NCBI GenBank assembly: GCA_020216575.1
Contig: JAIUYC010000393.1
Span: 1-5,233, forward strand
Source: Coleofasciculus sp. S288
GTDB taxonomy: Bacteria > Cyanobacteriota > Cyanobacteriia > Cyanobacteriales > Coleofasciculaceae
DNA length: 5,233 bases
Direction of reading: 5' to 3'
The notes under the pieces were generated by a model. That model was not told where the DNA came from and did no database searches. It saw nothing but the letters and a program-made list of their open reading frames with translations. A program made the position numbers and the translations under genes. Of the stretch, positions 4,377 through 5,233 are shown piece by piece (the first letter of the stretch is position 1; each line of letters opens with the position of its first letter).

Positions 4377-5233
4377 ATGCGAACTCATTATTGCGGCGAA
4401 CTCCGAAAAAAAGACGTTGGTGAAACCGTGACACTCTGCGGATGGGTGGATCGGCGTCGCGATCACGGGGGTGTAATCTTTATAGACTTGCGCGATCGCT
4501 CGGGTGTTGTCCAGATTGTCAGTGACCCTCAGCGCACCCCGGATTCCTATAAGGATGCAGAGGCGTTGCGCAATGAGTATGTGGTTCAAATCACGGGTCG
4601 AGTTACGGAACGTCCAGAAGATTCCCTAAATCCCAAACTGCCGACCGGTGAGATTGAAATTTACGCAGACAATATTGAGTTGCTCAATGCTGTTCGCAAG
4701 CAACTCCCCTTCCAGGTTTCCAGTGCTGATACAGAGACGGTACGAGAAGACTTGCGGCTGAAGTATCGGTATCTGGACTTGAGACGCGATCGCATGAGCC
4801 ATAATATTCAACTGCGTCACCAAGTCGTCAAAGCGATGCGCCGCTTTCTGGAAGACGAGAAAGGCTTCATTGAAATCGAAACCCCCGTGCTAACTCGCTC
4901 CACTCCCGAAGGTGCCAGAGACTATCTCGTGCCATCCCGCGTCAACCCCAGTGAGTGGTATGCTCTGCCCCAGTCACCCCAACTCTTCAAGCAATTGTTG
5001 ATGGTATCCGGCTTTGACCGCTACTATCAAATTGCCCGTTGCTTCCGGGATGAAGACCTTAGAGCTGACCGACAGCCAGAGTTTACCCAGTTGGACATGG
5101 AGATGAGCTTCATGTCCCAGGAAGAGATTCTTCAGCTCAATGAAGAGTTAGTTGGTCACATCTTCAAAACGGTTAAAGGCATCGATTTACCGCGACCTTT
5201 CCCTCGCCTCACTTATGCCGAAGCCATGGAACG
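4377..5233 (+). CDS. aspS: Aspartyl-tRNA synthetase, 5' part (runs off the window)
   Basis: Class II aminoacyl-tRNA synthetase that charges tRNA with aspartate in the cytoplasm. 285 complete codons are present; bacterial AspRS has about 590 residues, so roughly half is missing at the right edge. Residues 1-105 form the anticodon-binding OB fold ([31 protein letters not shown]). The class II catalytic core follows with [10 protein letters not shown] (131-140), motif 1 and flipping loop around [20 protein letters not shown] (167-186), the aspartate-site [11 protein letters not shown] (199-209), and motif 2 [20 protein letters not shown] (223-242). The bacterial GAD insertion and motif 3 lie beyond the edge. 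The ATG at 4377 gives the family's usual N-terminus; no clear Shine-Dalgarno sequence precedes it. H30 stands where E. coli AspRS has Leu. In Pseudomonas a His at the matching place is tied to charging of both tRNA-Asp and tRNA-Asn, so a non-discriminating enzyme is possible but unproven. Confidence 0.97.
   Translation, partial: MRTHYCGELRKKDVGETVTLCGWVDRRRDHGGVIFIDLRDRSGVVQIVSDPQRTPDSYKDAEALRNEYVVQITGRVTERPEDSLNPKLPTGEIEIYADNIELLNAVRKQLPFQVSSADTETVREDLRLKYRYLDLRRDRMSHNIQLRHQVVKAMRRFLEDEKGFIEIETPVLTRSTPEGARDYLVPSRVNPSEWYALPQSPQLFKQLLMVSGFDRYYQIARCFRDEDLRADRQPEFTQLDMEMSFMSQEEILQLNEELVGHIFKTVKGIDLPRPFPRLTYAEAME

Noticed and set aside
4368..4823. Minus-strand open frames at 4368-4589 and 4626-4823
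   Set aside because: Both are antisense to aspS, which is certain from its conserved motifs.

Overview
The window is cyanobacterial chromosome. Six copies of the octamer GCGATCGC (HIP1) start at 347, 994, 2204, 2907, 4492 and 4786, a density far above chance and a hallmark of many cyanobacteria. The protein families agree: a helical carotenoid protein (the N-terminal half of the orange carotenoid protein), a PATAN/DUF4388 protein beside a small GTPase of the type found in cyanobacterial genomes, and a cyanobacterial-looking AspRS. The AT-rich spacers, heptamer tandem repeats and palindromic repeats fit a filamentous or mat-forming species, but the genus cannot be fixed from this sequence.

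Layout. 1-216 is AT-rich spacer with no gene seen. From 217 to 3643 four genes lie on the minus strand, transcribed right to left. They are a helical carotenoid protein (3113-3643), a Roadblock/LC7 protein (2225-2611), a DUF4388 protein (765-1628) and an MglA-like small GTPase (217-762 or 217-768). The last two abut or overlap and are probably translationally coupled. The Roadblock gene is set apart by two long spacers, each about 500-600 bases. The spacer at 1629-2224 holds a good promoter for the DUF4388-GTPase pair, a hairpin that probably ends the Roadblock transcript, response-regulator-like direct repeats and several inverted repeats. The spacer at 2612-3112 holds a decayed reading frame, a run of heptamer repeats and two hairpins. 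From 3863 the genes are on the plus strand: a 101-residue, probably disordered acidic protein with its own terminator, then aspS, which runs off the right edge.

How the genes may work together. Roadblock protein plus Ras-like GTPase is the MglB/MglA type of switch, also seen in actinobacterial conservons. DUF4388 (PATAN) proteins are linked in cyanobacteria to motility and signalling, so Roadblock, DUF4388 and GTPase plausibly form one signalling module. The carotenoid protein suggests a photoprotection link, but co-location on one strand is the only evidence. aspS is housekeeping and probably unrelated. I see no mobile element with a transposase, no CRISPR array, no tRNA or rRNA and no clearly new system. 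The least explained parts are the module itself, the two spacers and the small acidic protein.
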